A stretch of 64,000 bases of DNA from Vampirovibrio chlorellavorus (GTDB lineage Bacteria > Cyanobacteriota > Vampirovibrionia > Vampirovibrionales > Vampirovibrionaceae). Of this stretch, positions 40,800 to 50,397 are shown in pieces. The first letter of the stretch is position 1, and each line of letters opens with the position of its first letter. The stretch is taken from positions 1 to 64,000 of the forward strand of contig LAPX01000013.1 of NCBI GenBank assembly GCA_001858525.1. The letters are read 5' to 3'. The notes under the pieces are model-generated. The model ran no database searches. It was not told the origin of the DNA and saw nothing but the letters and a program-made list of their open reading frames with translations. The translations under genes were made by a program, and so were the position numbers.

Positions 40800-43700
40800 A
40801 TGGGGGTTACAGTGAAGCCAGCGACCCAGCGAATCGCCCTATTGGCGCTTTCCATCGGCATCGCCGGTTACGTCCTGCTGAAATTCATTCCCGCTTTCAT
40901 TGATACGGCAGACATGAAGACCCAAATTGAGGATGGCCTGCACGAGTCCACCGGCGTGCATTTCCAAATCAAGGCCCTCACCCTGGAGCCGACCCTCTTT
41001 CACGGCATTCAGGCCCACCTGAAAACCACGGCCATCACCGATATTCAGCATCATCCACTGGGGCGCATTCAAAACATCACGGTGCAGATTCGCTATTTGC
41101 CGCTGTTCACTCGCCAAACCCCTGAAATCGCCAAGATCCACCTCGATCACGTGCTCATTCCGGTGGGCCAATACAGTTTGTTTAAATCCCTCAAGCTCAA
41201 GCTGGTTAAGCCCAAAAAGACGGGCTTTCTTAACCCGGCCGAGCTGAAGGACGCTGAACTGCTGTTGACCGATTATCTGGTGGAGGACAGCAAGCCGGCC
41301 CCCAGCAGCCGGGTCGATTTCCCGGGCATACAGCGCTTTCGCATTGAGGGTAAAGTATTGTCCCTGCGTCACTTAGAGTCTCAGCGCCCCCTTTCGTTGC
41401 AGGCTCAGGGTCAACTGGCTTACATGGCCAAACGGCCTAAACAGCCAAAAGCCAGTCGAATCCTCATTGCCCCCTATCAGCTGCTGGTGGAAGTGCCTCA
41501 GTCCGTTACTGAGCCCAAACACGTATTTCAGATCACCGATTTCAGTCGCTTGGAACTGACCCTGGGCGGACAGCGGGTTCCCATTGCCTTGATCTACCGA
41601 TACGCTCCCCCACAACTGGCGGAGGCCCACCTGAAGAGCGCCGGACTCAATCTGTCGCAAGCCCAGGCTTTGGCCTTCCAGTTGGCCAATACCATTGGCC
41701 CGCCCCTGCCAGCCTTGCCCTATCGGCTTACCGGTATCACCAGCGCGGATGCCCTCTTTAAGTTCTTTGTCACTCAGGGGAAGCTGGGCCTGAAGACCGC
41801 TCAGGGAAAGCTGAATCTTCAGCAAGTGGCCCTGTACCGTTCGAACAATCCAAACATTCCCCTGCTGAACAACCTGCACGGAGACATTCGCCTGAAGGAT
41901 CAGCAAATACAACTTCATGACGGAGAATTGCTGGCGCAGGGCCTGCCCTTTCGTGTGTCTGGCTGGTACCGACTGGACAGTCAGCGAATGGAAGCGGTTC
42001 TGTTTGGGCGCAACCTGAAGATGGATGCCCTGACGGAAAAGGCGGCGCGCTGGGGTGTTCCTGCATCGGCGCTCAAGGGCCGTACCGTGCGGGGACTGCT
42101 GGATCTCAGCGCCTACCTCAGTGGCACTTTGAACAACCCTAAATACAAGGGGCTGTTGGTATTGCGTAATGGCGCTTTCTCCGATACCAGCCTTGGGCTT
42201 CAGACCCAAAAACTGCAAGGGCGCCTGGCGTTCAATGGAACAGGCTTTATCGCACCGCTCATCGCCTATGCCGGGCAACTCCTCATCCCGCAGGGGAGTC
42301 TGAAATTACCCCAACAGGGTCTGACCGTGGAACAGTTTCAAGGCAAAGTCGATTTTAAGGGGCAGGCCCGTCCCTTGTCCGGCAAGCTGGCAGTGCCCGA
42401 TTTACAGGGCTTGCTGGCCTTTCAAAAGGGCCGTTATCAGGACCCCAAGTATCCGGCACCCGTCACCGATTTACACGGAACCCTTCATTTGCTGGGACCG
42501 TGGATTCAACTGGATGACATCCGGGGCACATTGGGGGGCAGCGTTTTCAAGGCCCAGGGCAAGCTGGCCACCAATTTAAAGCAATATCAGTTGCAACTGA
42601 CCGGAAAAGACATTGATATTCCCCGCTTCAGCCGGGAAGTATTGGTCAAATTTCCAGAGCTCCAGCCCTTTGCTGATGCCATCAAGCCTTACAGCGGTTT
42701 GGCTAACCTGAATATGACCATCCAGACCGGCTTACAGCTCGCTGGAGCGCTGGATATCAAATCGCTGGCCTTGCAAACCGCGGATCCACACAGTCCCATT
42801 CAGGCGCCCCATTTGGCCCTGCGCTTTAACGGCAACACCCTAACACTGGCCGATACCACCGTTTTATACGGCCCACTGGCTGCCCGCATTGGCGGCACGG
42901 CCAATACCCAGGGCGCTTACAATGTTCGTCTGAACACCGACCCCATTCCCGTGGCCTTTGTCCGGGATCAGCAGTTGTGGCTGGAGGCCCTGAGTGGCCT
43001 TGATTTTCCTGAAATCTGGAATACCGCAGGCGATTTTAGTTTGTCTGGCACCGTGAGCAACCGGCAAAAAGCCCTGAATGCCCAGTTTCATGAGGCAGGC
43101 CTGTCTTGGGCGGGTGGGGATTTCCCGCTGTATGACCTGAACGGGGCGCTTCAGTATCGGCAGCAGGGTAAGGCCGTTCCCACCCTGCAAAGCCAGAACC
43201 TCACTTTCAAGTACGGCAACTCTCCCATGAGCCTGAGCCTGCAGCAGGGGCCGGGCACGCATGCCGAGTTGCAGGGGATGCTTTCTGACTTGCTGGTGAA
43301 TCATTGGCTGGTCAGCCCGCAAAGCAACGCTGCTCCCTATCAGGCCATGCCCTTTAAAATCAATGTCAATGGCAAGCTAGTGGCCCTGCCCGGCCAGCCG
43401 GGTTCGGGGAAAAATGATCTGGCGTCTACTGTTTTTGTGGGCCTCAGCCAGAATTTCCGGCAAGCCTACGCCGGGGTGACCCCCTCGACGCCCTCGTCCC
43501 CACCCGGTACGACCGCTGTGGGCCCTGCACAGGCCACGGTGCCCAGCAAGGAAAGTGCCCCCAATATCCTGGGAGACGCCGCCAAGCGGGATAACTTGCA
43601 AAATATCAACGCCATTAACGCTGCCAATACGGCGCTGGGGGCCGCTTCTAACACCGTGGAAAGAGTCCGGCAAACCGTGGGCAAAAGCCTGGATCTGGGG

Positions 43701-45344
43701 TTGACTACCCTGAAAAAACCGGGCCAGTTTATTACTCAAAAATTGCTGGAAAAACCCCATGAATCCGTGGAAACACAGGCCATTGAACCTGAAAAATTAC
43801 CGGCTCCTTTGCAACTTGAGAATACAAGTGAAGACAGCGGCCGAGCCTTCTTAAACGGCCAATTCAAGTTGATTGGCAACGAACTGCGCCTGACACAGGC
43901 CAACTTGCACCTGTTTGATGGGGGCGACATTGTGGCTGAAGGCAGCCTGCAACAGTTGAATCAGCCGGAGCAGTCCCCCTATCGCCTCCATGTGGTCACT
44001 GTGCCGGAAGTCAATCTGGCCGGTATCAGTCAGGGAGCGTTGAAAAACAGCTTTTTTCAGGGAGCTAAAGGCACTTTTGGGGCCGATTTAACCCTGTCGG
44101 GTGGGGGAGAGAACCCCCGGCAGCTGAACGGCTGGCTGGCCTCCAACCGGTTGGAGGTTCCTTACCTCACCTTGCAGGACATCACCGCCCGGCTGGACTT
44201 TGCCGGGGAGACCGCTCAAATTGATGTGCCCAGCTTTAAAGTGCCGGGTGTCACCGCCCGCATGACTGCTCGCTCCGAGAACGTCTTTGAAATCCCCGTT
44301 CCTCTGGAAGCGGTGACCGTGAATGGCAGCTTTGTCAGCATTGAAAGTCTCAGTGAATTTAACAACACCATTGTGAAGCCCATTCTTATCGATCAGGTGG
44401 CTCATAATTACCTGCGGCCCTGGCAACAAGGCGATCCGACCTCTGCCGTGCAATTCCGCAACGGCGATTTGCAGGTGGATGAAGTCATCTACCAAAACGT
44501 TATTCTGAGCAATTTACGCAGCAAGCTGTCCCTCAATGGCAACAGCTTTCTGGAGTTGACCGATACCCGGCTGGATGCCGCCGGGGGGCAGGTCAGTGGC
44601 TATCTATCCCTCAGCCCCAACGAGAACAGCTTTACCACCCTGGATCTCAATGCCAACGGGGTCAAGGCCAACGCTTTAACCAAAGCCTTGTTGAACGTCA
44701 CCAACCAGATTTTCGGGGATCTCAGCGGCACGGTTCGCTTTACCACCTTTGGGCAATCCGATATAGATATGCAGAAAAACGCCAACGGGACAGTCAGCCT
44801 GAAGGTTACCAATGGTCGTTTACCAGCCATTGCCAAGGTGGAAACCCTCTTGGCCACGGCCAACGTCTTTCGGGGCGGGGTGCTGGGCTTTAACCTGAAC
44901 AACCTGTTCCGCTCCCTGACCTTTTACGACACCAACTACTTTGCCGAGCTGAGCGGCGATATGCTGATTAACAACCAGATTTTATACACCCAAAATCTGG
45001 TTAGCGATGGGGTCAATCTGGATTTGCTCATTCAGGGCAGTCTGCGGATGGACAACGGGAACGCCAACATGCTGATTAACGGGCGCATGAGCCAGAATAT
45101 TGCCGGGAAACTGGGCGCTTTCGGTAATTTAAGCCTGGGACGCTTGCTGAGTTACGTGCCTGCTCTGGGCAATCTGGGGGAACACCGGCCTGGCCTGCTG
45201 GGGTACATTCCGGGGGTGGGTTATGTGCCAGGCTTTGGGGGCCCAGCCAAGAAGTTTAATCGTTTTCAGGTGCGATTGGTGGGTCAGCCGGATGATCCCA
45301 ACGCTATTCAGGATTTTCGCTGGATTCGACCCCAAAATCTATAA
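40800..45344 (+). CDS. AsmA/TamB-like envelope protein
   Basis: Very long protein of 1514 residues with one N-terminal membrane helix (about 12-32) and a long beta-rich periplasmic region with weak repeats, as in the AsmA/TamB/YhdP group thought to bridge the periplasm for phospholipid transport. AsmA-like features include the N-terminal LKALTLEP.LFHGIQAHLKTTAI type repeats and a C-terminal LSLNGNSFLELTDTRLDAAGGQVSGYLSL...NGRMSQNIAG...FQVRLVGQPDDPN segment. A Pro/Ser/Thr-rich, low-complexity part lies near 895-920. The ATG at 40800 sits directly on AAGG; the GTG at 40812, with GGGGG five bases before it, may be the true start. It follows tatA by 98 bases. Confidence 0.85.
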   Translation: MGVTVKPATQRIALLALSIGIAGYVLLKFIPAFIDTADMKTQIEDGLHESTGVHFQIKALTLEPTLFHGIQAHLKTTAITDIQHHPLGRIQNITVQIRYLPLFTRQTPEIAKIHLDHVLIPVGQYSLFKSLKLKLVKPKKTGFLNPAELKDAELLLTDYLVEDSKPAPSSRVDFPGIQRFRIEGKVLSLRHLESQRPLSLQAQGQLAYMAKRPKQPKASRILIAPYQLLVEVPQSVTEPKHVFQITDFSRLELTLGGQRVPIALIYRYAPPQLAEAHLKSAGLNLSQAQALAFQLANTIGPPLPALPYRLTGITSADALFKFFVTQGKLGLKTAQGKLNLQQVALYRSNNPNIPLLNNLHGDIRLKDQQIQLHDGELLAQGLPFRVSGWYRLDSQRMEAVLFGRNLKMDALTEKAARWGVPASALKGRTVRGLLDLSAYLSGTLNNPKYKGLLVLRNGAFSDTSLGLQTQKLQGRLAFNGTGFIAPLIAYAGQLLIPQGSLKLPQQGLTVEQFQGKVDFKGQARPLSGKLAVPDLQGLLAFQKGRYQDPKYPAPVTDLHGTLHLLGPWIQLDDIRGTLGGSVFKAQGKLATNLKQYQLQLTGKDIDIPRFSREVLVKFPELQPFADAIKPYSGLANLNMTIQTGLQLAGALDIKSLALQTADPHSPIQAPHLALRFNGNTLTLADTTVLYGPLAARIGGTANTQGAYNVRLNTDPIPVAFVRDQQLWLEALSGLDFPEIWNTAGDFSLSGTVSNRQKALNAQFHEAGLSWAGGDFPLYDLNGALQYRQQGKAVPTLQSQNLTFKYGNSPMSLSLQQGPGTHAELQGMLSDLLVNHWLVSPQSNAAPYQAMPFKINVNGKLVALPGQPGSGKNDLASTVFVGLSQNFRQAYAGVTPSTPSSPPGTTAVGPAQATVPSKESAPNILGDAAKRDNLQNINAINAANTALGAASNTVERVRQTVGKSLDLGLTTLKKPGQFITQKLLEKPHESVETQAIEPEKLPAPLQLENTSEDSGRAFLNGQFKLIGNELRLTQANLHLFDGGDIVAEGSLQQLNQPEQSPYRLHVVTVPEVNLAGISQGALKNSFFQGAKGTFGADLTLSGGGENPRQLNGWLASNRLEVPYLTLQDITARLDFAGETAQIDVPSFKVPGVTARMTARSENVFEIPVPLEAVTVNGSFVSIESLSEFNNTIVKPILIDQVAHNYLRPWQQGDPTSAVQFRNGDLQVDEVIYQNVILSNLRSKLSLNGNSFLELTDTRLDAAGGQVSGYLSLSPNENSFTTLDLNANGVKANALTKALLNVTNQIFGDLSGTVRFTTFGQSDIDMQKNANGTVSLKVTNGRLPAIAKVETLLATANVFRGGVLGFNLNNLFRSLTFYDTNYFAELSGDMLINNQILYTQNLVSDGVNLDLLIQGSLRMDNGNANMLINGRMSQNIAGKLGAFGNLSLGRLLSYVPALGNLGEHRPGLLGYIPGVGYVPGFGGPAKKFNRFQVRLVGQPDDPNAIQDFRWIRPQNL

Positions 45345-45538
45345 GATCATTCTGTAGAGCCCGACTTTGCATTTCTTTGAAATGTAACATTTCTATAATT
45401 TATATATAAAATGCCTTCAGTTCAGTGACCAATCAGCCGAAGGACACCATAAGGTCAGAGTAGTTTTCAGTCAGAATGACACCCCTGACTGGTTCATTCC
45501 CTCGCATTATCAACCGTGGCAATCGCCAGGAGTGCATT

Positions 45539-45715
45539 ATGTCCACACGTCCCGCGCAAAACAAGATGTCTGCCAAACGGGCCAGCAAACTGGCCAGACA
45601 GACCCACTCGGATCTCTTCAATATTTTCGATGAGTTCACCGGCATTATCTCCGGAGAACTGAAGTCGATGAATCTGGAGCAGTTTGAGGCCGAAAACCCG
45701 CAAAAGCCGTCTTAA
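45539..45715 (+). CDS. Small hypothetical protein, 58 residues
   Basis: ATG at 45539 has AGGAG seven bases upstream, one of the best ribosome sites in the window. The product is basic in its first half (RPAQNKMSAKRASKLARQ) and acidic in the second. No signal peptide, membrane helix or known family. It ends 17 bases before the matrixin gene, so both are probably on one mRNA. The upstream gap 45345-45538 is AT-rich, with several TATAAT-like boxes near 45392-45410 that could be its promoter. Confidence 0.65.
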   Translation: MSTRPAQNKMSAKRASKLARQTHSDLFNIFDEFTGIISGELKSMNLEQFEAENPQKPS

Positions 45716-45731
45716 CAGCAATCGGTTGAAG

Positions 45732-46412
45732 ATGAACATTCCCCCGCAGTCTCGACAGCCCAAGTCCACAGGCCAGTCCGCCCCGCCTTTATCCGTGAAT
45801 AATTTTAAGCTGGAAACCCTGCGCCAAAGCATTGAGCACAATCCGCTGGCCGCCCTCGGTGCCTTGGGTGCCTGGCGAGCGGAATCCACACAAACCACAG
45901 CGCAAGCGGTGCGGTGGCCTCTGGAGCAGATGCCTCTGAGTGTTTGGCTCCCCGCATCGACGGATCAGAGCTTGCCCGGCGTGCCATCCCTTTTTGCCGC
46001 CCTGCGCCAATGGGAAATGGGCACGGATGGACTGATTCGCTTTCGACTGATGGACCCCAACACAGAGTCCGTGGAGCAAGCCCACATTGAATTCTGTTGG
46101 TCCCGAGAAACAACCAAAGGCCGAGATTACGAAGTGGGCCACGCCAACCGGGAGGTGCAGGGCAGCCGTATTCGCCGGGTGACCATTACCCTGATTCAGG
46201 AACCCCTGATTGATGGGCATCTCTCCCCAGCCCAGAGACAGTCTCGCCTGCTGGCCACCGTAATGCACGAAGTGGGCCACGCTTTGGGGTTGGAGCACTC
46301 AGAAAGCAGTCAGGATGTTATGTTCTATCGGGGGTGGCGTCGGGAGCAACTCAGCCCCAACGATCTTCGACGGATCAAAGATCTCTATCAGCAGGGCAGA
46401 ACTCAGGCCTGA
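45732..46412 (+). CDS. Matrixin-family zinc metalloprotease domain protein
   Basis: Protein of 226 residues whose C-terminal half carries a complete metzincin zinc site HEVGHALGLEH (179-189) followed by the Met-turn DVMFY, as in peptidase family M10. Upstream is the usual strand region (MPLSVWLP..., TDGLIRFRLMDP..., AHIEFCW). No signal peptide is visible with ATG at 45732 (MNIPPQSRQ), and the first 25 residues are polar and Pro/Gln-rich, so either it acts inside the cell or export is non-classical. An earlier in-frame start (45684) adds no signal either. Its fold matches the dead domain of the protein at 6811-8625. Confidence 0.85.
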   Translation: MNIPPQSRQPKSTGQSAPPLSVNNFKLETLRQSIEHNPLAALGALGAWRAESTQTTAQAVRWPLEQMPLSVWLPASTDQSLPGVPSLFAALRQWEMGTDGLIRFRLMDPNTESVEQAHIEFCWSRETTKGRDYEVGHANREVQGSRIRRVTITLIQEPLIDGHLSPAQRQSRLLATVMHEVGHALGLEHSESSQDVMFYRGWRREQLSPNDLRRIKDLYQQGRTQA

Positions 46413-46480
46413 AAAACGCTCTGCAATGAACGCTGTTTAAGCTTTCTGTAAAACACTGGATCAAGTCGGATCAGTTCGCG

Positions 46481-46834
46481 TTAATGGTACGCCCGGTGGT
46501 GGGCATCTGGCTCAATGTAAGCGGGGGAATCAGGATCGCAGAACAACTCGTATAACAGCGTATCTGGCTCCAGGTCGCTTAAGGCCCAGCGATTGAAACG
46601 GTACCGTTTGGGCGTCATGCTGATGGGCTGGATCAAGTGATTTTCCTTCAACACCCGCAGCTTTTTTTTGACCGTTTCCAGCCGGTAATTCAACTTGCGG
46701 GCCAAATCCGCCGCCGAGGGCAGACTATCCTCTAGCAAGTTCCCGGCCATGTTATCGGCATTGTAGGCTTCAGTCCCGGCCAGAATCTCTCGGGCCAGTT
46801 GGGTAAAAATTTCAGGTTCGCTCGGGCTGGGCAT
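46481..46834 (-). CDS. Putative winged-helix DNA-binding protein
   Basis: Protein of 117 residues. Residues 38-85 form a helix-turn-helix with wing (PSAADLARKLNYRLETVKKKL, then LKENHLIQPISMTPKRYRFN), similar to small MarR/ArsR-type or replication-initiator wHTH domains. No ligand or metal site is obvious. It is monocistronic and reverse. The palindrome AAGAGTCTCTT (46926-46936) lies about 90 bases upstream of its start and could be its own operator; that is inference. Confidence 0.65.
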   Translation of the reverse strand: MPSPSEPEIFTQLAREILAGTEAYNADNMAGNLLEDSLPSAADLARKLNYRLETVKKKLRVLKENHLIQPISMTPKRYRFNRWALSDLEPDTLLYELFCDPDSPAYIEPDAHHRAYH

Positions 46835-46954
46835 AGTTTCATTATAACGCCAGCCCCTGCCATCAAAACGGCGGAGCTACATTGAGCGATTCAGGTCAGA
46901 ACCGGTGGCCTGTGGACGCTTTTCGAAGAGTCTCTTAGTAGAGGGGCAGTCCTG

Positions 46955-47911
46955 TTATTCATCCTCATCCGGGCTGCGGTGATCAAAAATCTTCACCACT
47001 TTCACCGGCTCCGGGGGGATCTCTGCCGCTGGGGGCTTGGGTGTGGCCGAGTCTGTGGCGGGCTGGGGTTTGGTGGCGTTTTTGGCCGGGGGAGAAGCCT
47101 GTGTTTTGGTTTCCGGTTGTTCCGGCAAGGGTTGTTGCTTTTGCCGGTCCGTTTCCCGTTTCAGGGCTTTTTCCAGCTTGCGAACTTTGGCCGAGGCGGC
47201 CTTGGGGGGGCGCTCAAAGGGACGGATATTCTCCGTGGCCCCAGCGCGTTTATCCGGGTTGAGCACTTGGCGCAAGGGGTTGGTCCGGCCTGTTTTCCCG
47301 CGGGTGGGTGCCACGGATTTACCGCCCGAATTGTTAGTGCCTCGGGTGCTAGTGCTGGTTCTGGTGCTTGTGCGCCCACTGGGCTGCCGGTTCGCCGGTT
47401 TTTTGTGGGATTGCTTCAACTGCGCTTCTTTCCAGGCCAATCGCCACAGACCTTCCAGTCCGTAATAATGGCCAGCCGTGCCCCAGCGTAGCCCCAACAC
47501 GGTGATTATCAGTAAGCTGCTCAGCCCCAGCAAGGCCGGATTGCTTTGCGGGGCGGCCAAAAGCAAGTTGAGGGCCAGAAACAGGGCCAGCCAACTGGTT
47601 AGAGAAATCCCCAGACCCAGCACAAAGCTGCCCCCAATCAGCATTTCCATATCAACGACGGTGCGCAGCACGGCGTTAAAATTGGGCAGAATCAGCGTCT
47701 GCAAAAAGTCCCCATACAGCGGCAGCGGGTTATTCATGGCCCATGTTTGCCACTGGGCCTGCCATTGCGGGGCCAACTGGGGATGGTTCAGCTGGTACTG
47801 TCCCACCAGTAAAAATCCCAGGCCCACGGAGACCCGCAACAAGGCCAAGGCCTGATGATCTCGGGGGCCTGTGGATAGGATTCTGCTCAACTGCCGCATG
47901 GCTTGAAGCAT
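46955..47911 (-). CDS. DoxX-like membrane protein with long disordered tail
   Basis: Protein of 318 residues. The first 160 have about four membrane helices, with LLRVSVGLGFLLVGQYQL and VVDMEMLIGGSFVLGLGISL, like the DoxX/TQO small-subunit group, which are quinone-linked or stress-related membrane proteins of mostly unknown role. Residues 165-318 are basic, then Pro/Lys/Glu-rich and clearly disordered, ending in an acidic stretch (DHRSPDEDE). The fusion of DoxX-like and charged tail is unusual. Short direct repeats (TCTCTATCTGGG) occur upstream of its start. Confidence 0.72.
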   Translation of the reverse strand: MLQAMRQLSRILSTGPRDHQALALLRVSVGLGFLLVGQYQLNHPQLAPQWQAQWQTWAMNNPLPLYGDFLQTLILPNFNAVLRTVVDMEMLIGGSFVLGLGISLTSWLALFLALNLLLAAPQSNPALLGLSSLLIITVLGLRWGTAGHYYGLEGLWRLAWKEAQLKQSHKKPANRQPSGRTSTRTSTSTRGTNNSGGKSVAPTRGKTGRTNPLRQVLNPDKRAGATENIRPFERPPKAASAKVRKLEKALKRETDRQKQQPLPEQPETKTQASPPAKNATKPQPATDSATPKPPAAEIPPEPVKVVKIFDHRSPDEDE

Positions 47912-47927
47912 GATTTAGAACCAACTT

Positions 47928-47968
47928 TCTCTATCTGGGCTCTCTCTATCTGGGGCTCGCTCTCTGGG
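47928..47968. repeat. Short imperfect tandem repeat TCTCTATCTGGG
   Basis: Two close copies (47928-47940 and 47943-47955) and a shortened third lie between the DoxX-like gene start and the DUF4127 promoter region. Of the rest of the 262-bp gap I note only a 6-bp hairpin CCGTCT...AGACGG near 48053-48072 and an AT-rich stretch that may carry promoters. Confidence 0.5.
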
Positions 47969-48173
47969 GAACGGCATCATTATACCCGATTCCGCATAAT
48001 CTCGATCTCAATCCGGGGCAAGTAACCCCATTCCCGAAAGGCCTAACGTCGGCCCGTCTGTAGTAAGAAGACGGTCTGTATTAGAATAAGGGGAGCTTCT
48101 ATAGATCCCTTGTTTTCGGATCACTGATTTCGGATTTTTGGTTTCGTTATCCGCCTTCGGCGCTGGAACAGAT

Positions 48174-49628
48174 ATGCCTTTCTCCCACAAACGCGTTTAC
48201 CTCATTCCCCTGGATAGCCGCCCGGTTTGCTACGATATGCCCAAGCGTCTGGCGGAAGTGGCCGGGCTAGAGCTGGGCATGCCCGCTCCCAATTTGTTGG
48301 GACACCTTAAAAAACCGGCCAATTTCAAAACGCTGTCTCGCTGGGTGAAAAACCACCTGTTTGAGAACGATCCCCTGATCGTGGCACTGGATACCATTGC
48401 CTACGGCGGACTCATCGCCTCCCGGGTGAATGAAGATCCGCTGGAAGCTTTGCAACAGCGGGTGCAAAGCTTTTTTCAGCAAATTAAAGTGGATGCCTGC
48501 TACGCTTTTTCCTCCATCTTGCGCATTCCCAACTACAACGTCGATGAGGAAGAACCCGCTTACTGGAACCAGTACGGTCAAGCCCTGTATCAATACTCCG
48601 CCCAACTGCACGAAACCGGGCAGGCGGAAGCCGGAGACATCCCGGAGGCGGTGCTGAAGGACTTTATGGCCCGCCGGGACAAGAATTTTGCCCTGAACGA
48701 GAGTTATCTGAGTCTGCTCTTTGAGGGCACCCTTGATTACTTGACCTACTGTCAGGATGATACCGGCGCTTTCGGGCTCAATGTGCAGGAAGCCCAGAGC
48801 CTGAGCAAGCAACTGCAAAAGCGCAAGCTGGAGCACGCCCACATCCAGACCGGCGCCGATGAAGTGGCTGCCTGTATGCTGGCCCGCTGGATGGTGTTGC
48901 AACACGCCGAACCCGTTAAAGTGTACCCCTTCTACAGCTCGGAAACTGGTCGCCATTTGGTGGCCAAGTTTGATGGCCTGCCCATTGAGACGGTGGTGGA
49001 AAAAGCCATTCGGGCCTGCGGTGCACAGGTGGCTAAAAAGTCGGCGGAGGCAGATTTGTGGGTCATGGTGCATACCCCGGAAGACCGTCAGGGCGATCAC
49101 TGTAGCCGGGAGCAGGCCAAGGTTCAGCCGGAGCAGCTGGAAGAAGTGCAAAAGGTATTGCAAAAGGCCTTGCAATTGGGCAAGCCCATTGCCCTGGCCG
49201 ATGTGGCCTACGCCAACGGGGCCGACCCTCGGCTGATGGACAAGTTAGTCTCTCAGTTTGAGGATTTAACCGGCCTGTACGGTTACGCCGCCTGGAATAC
49301 CCCCGGTAACGCCATTGGCACCACCGTGGCTATGGGCCTGGTGCGGCTGATGGCCGAGCGCCAGAACACGTTTAACGCACAGGCTTTCTGCCAGCTCATG
49401 TTGATTCGTCTGGCCGATGACTGGTTGTATCAGGCCGATGTGCGGCACACTGTGCGCCAGAGTATGAACGGCAACGCCCACCGACAAGCCCCCGATGAAG
49501 CCCTGTTGAATGTCCTCATGGCCGATGGTCTGTTTCTGCTAAAAAACCGGCTGGGGCTGGAAAAACAGTCCGTGCACTGCCGCTACCCTTGTCAGCGCAC
49601 CTTTGAAATTGAAGTGGGCATGAAATGA
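48174..49628 (+). CDS. DUF4127 family protein
   Basis: Protein of 484 residues matching the DUF4127 pattern: YLIPLDSRPVCYDMPKRL at the start, LLGHLKKPAN, then ALDTIAYGGLIASRVNED. No signal peptide or membrane helix, so cytosolic. Conserved Asp and His residues suggest a hydrolase or isomerase, but the family has no established activity that I know of. ATG at 48174 has GGAACA upstream. The stop overlaps the start of the next gene (ATGA), so it is translationally coupled to the RNA methyltransferase and then tatC. Confidence 0.85.
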   Translation: MPFSHKRVYLIPLDSRPVCYDMPKRLAEVAGLELGMPAPNLLGHLKKPANFKTLSRWVKNHLFENDPLIVALDTIAYGGLIASRVNEDPLEALQQRVQSFFQQIKVDACYAFSSILRIPNYNVDEEEPAYWNQYGQALYQYSAQLHETGQAEAGDIPEAVLKDFMARRDKNFALNESYLSLLFEGTLDYLTYCQDDTGAFGLNVQEAQSLSKQLQKRKLEHAHIQTGADEVAACMLARWMVLQHAEPVKVYPFYSSETGRHLVAKFDGLPIETVVEKAIRACGAQVAKKSAEADLWVMVHTPEDRQGDHCSREQAKVQPEQLEEVQKVLQKALQLGKPIALADVAYANGADPRLMDKLVSQFEDLTGLYGYAAWNTPGNAIGTTVAMGLVRLMAERQNTFNAQAFCQLMLIRLADDWLYQADVRHTVRQSMNGNAHRQAPDEALLNVLMADGLFLLKNRLGLEKQSVHCRYPCQRTFEIEVGMK

Positions 49629-50395
49629 ACCTGCCCAGCCAGCAATTAATGAAAGACACCGCCGCCCTCCAGCAAAAAAAATGGCGCGATGCGGAAGGCT
49701 TGCTGTTGGTGGAAGGGCGTCATCCCATTGAAGAGGCCCACAAGGCCGGGTTGACCTTGCGCCATTGGTTTATGCTGACGGACGCCCCGGCAGAGAGCCT
49801 GCCCAAGGGGAGCTTGCCGAAGCCCCCTTTCCAGATCAACCCCCAGCAAATGGGCAAGTTGGCCACTACCGCTTCGGTTCCGCCCTGTCTGGCCGTGTAT
49901 GAGGCCCCGCCGCAACAAAACTCCCCACAAGCCTTGGGTGATTTTTTGGTGGTGCTGGATGGGGTGCAGGACCCCGGAAACGTGGGCACCCTGATTCGCT
50001 CTGCGCTGGCCTTTGGGGCCGATGCCCTCATACTGACCAATGACAGCGCCGATCCTTACAACCCCAAGGTCATTCGGGCCTCCGCCGGGCTGGTGTTTGC
50101 CCTGCCCATCATCACGTTGTCTCCTAATGCGCTGCTGGCCCAGTTGCAGCAGCAAGGGCATGCCATTTTGGCCACCACCGGCCACGCAGATTCTTCCCCC
50201 TACCGTCAGGCCAATTTCCGGGGACGCTGCGCCTTGGTGCTGGGCAATGAGGGCCGTGGGGTCAGCGAAGCCTTTCTGGCCCACCCACAGGCTCACCGAT
50301 TGACCATTCCCATGCACGCTGCCGTGGAGTCCTTGAATGTGGGAATCTCCGGCTCCATTGTACTGGCCGAGGCCGCCGCCCAACGAGGACAATAG
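49625..50395 (+). CDS. TrmH/SpoU-family RNA 2'-O-methyltransferase
   Basis: SPOUT-class methyltransferase of 256 residues with an N-terminal RNA-binding domain (LLLVEGRHPIEEAHKAG, 1-95) and a knotted SAM domain. The three SpoU motifs are VVLDGVQDPGNVGTLIRSA, LVLGNEGRGVSEAFLA and IPMHAAVESLNVGISGSIVL. It should modify a ribose in tRNA or 23S rRNA; which one is not clear (RlmB and TrmH look alike). It overlaps the DUF4127 gene by four bases and tatC follows after two bases. Confidence 0.93.
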   Translation: MNLPSQQLMKDTAALQQKKWRDAEGLLLVEGRHPIEEAHKAGLTLRHWFMLTDAPAESLPKGSLPKPPFQINPQQMGKLATTASVPPCLAVYEAPPQQNSPQALGDFLVVLDGVQDPGNVGTLIRSALAFGADALILTNDSADPYNPKVIRASAGLVFALPIITLSPNALLAQLQQQGHAILATTGHADSSPYRQANFRGRCALVLGNEGRGVSEAFLAHPQAHRLTIPMHAAVESLNVGISGSIVLAEAAAQRGQ

Positions 50396-50397
50396 GC

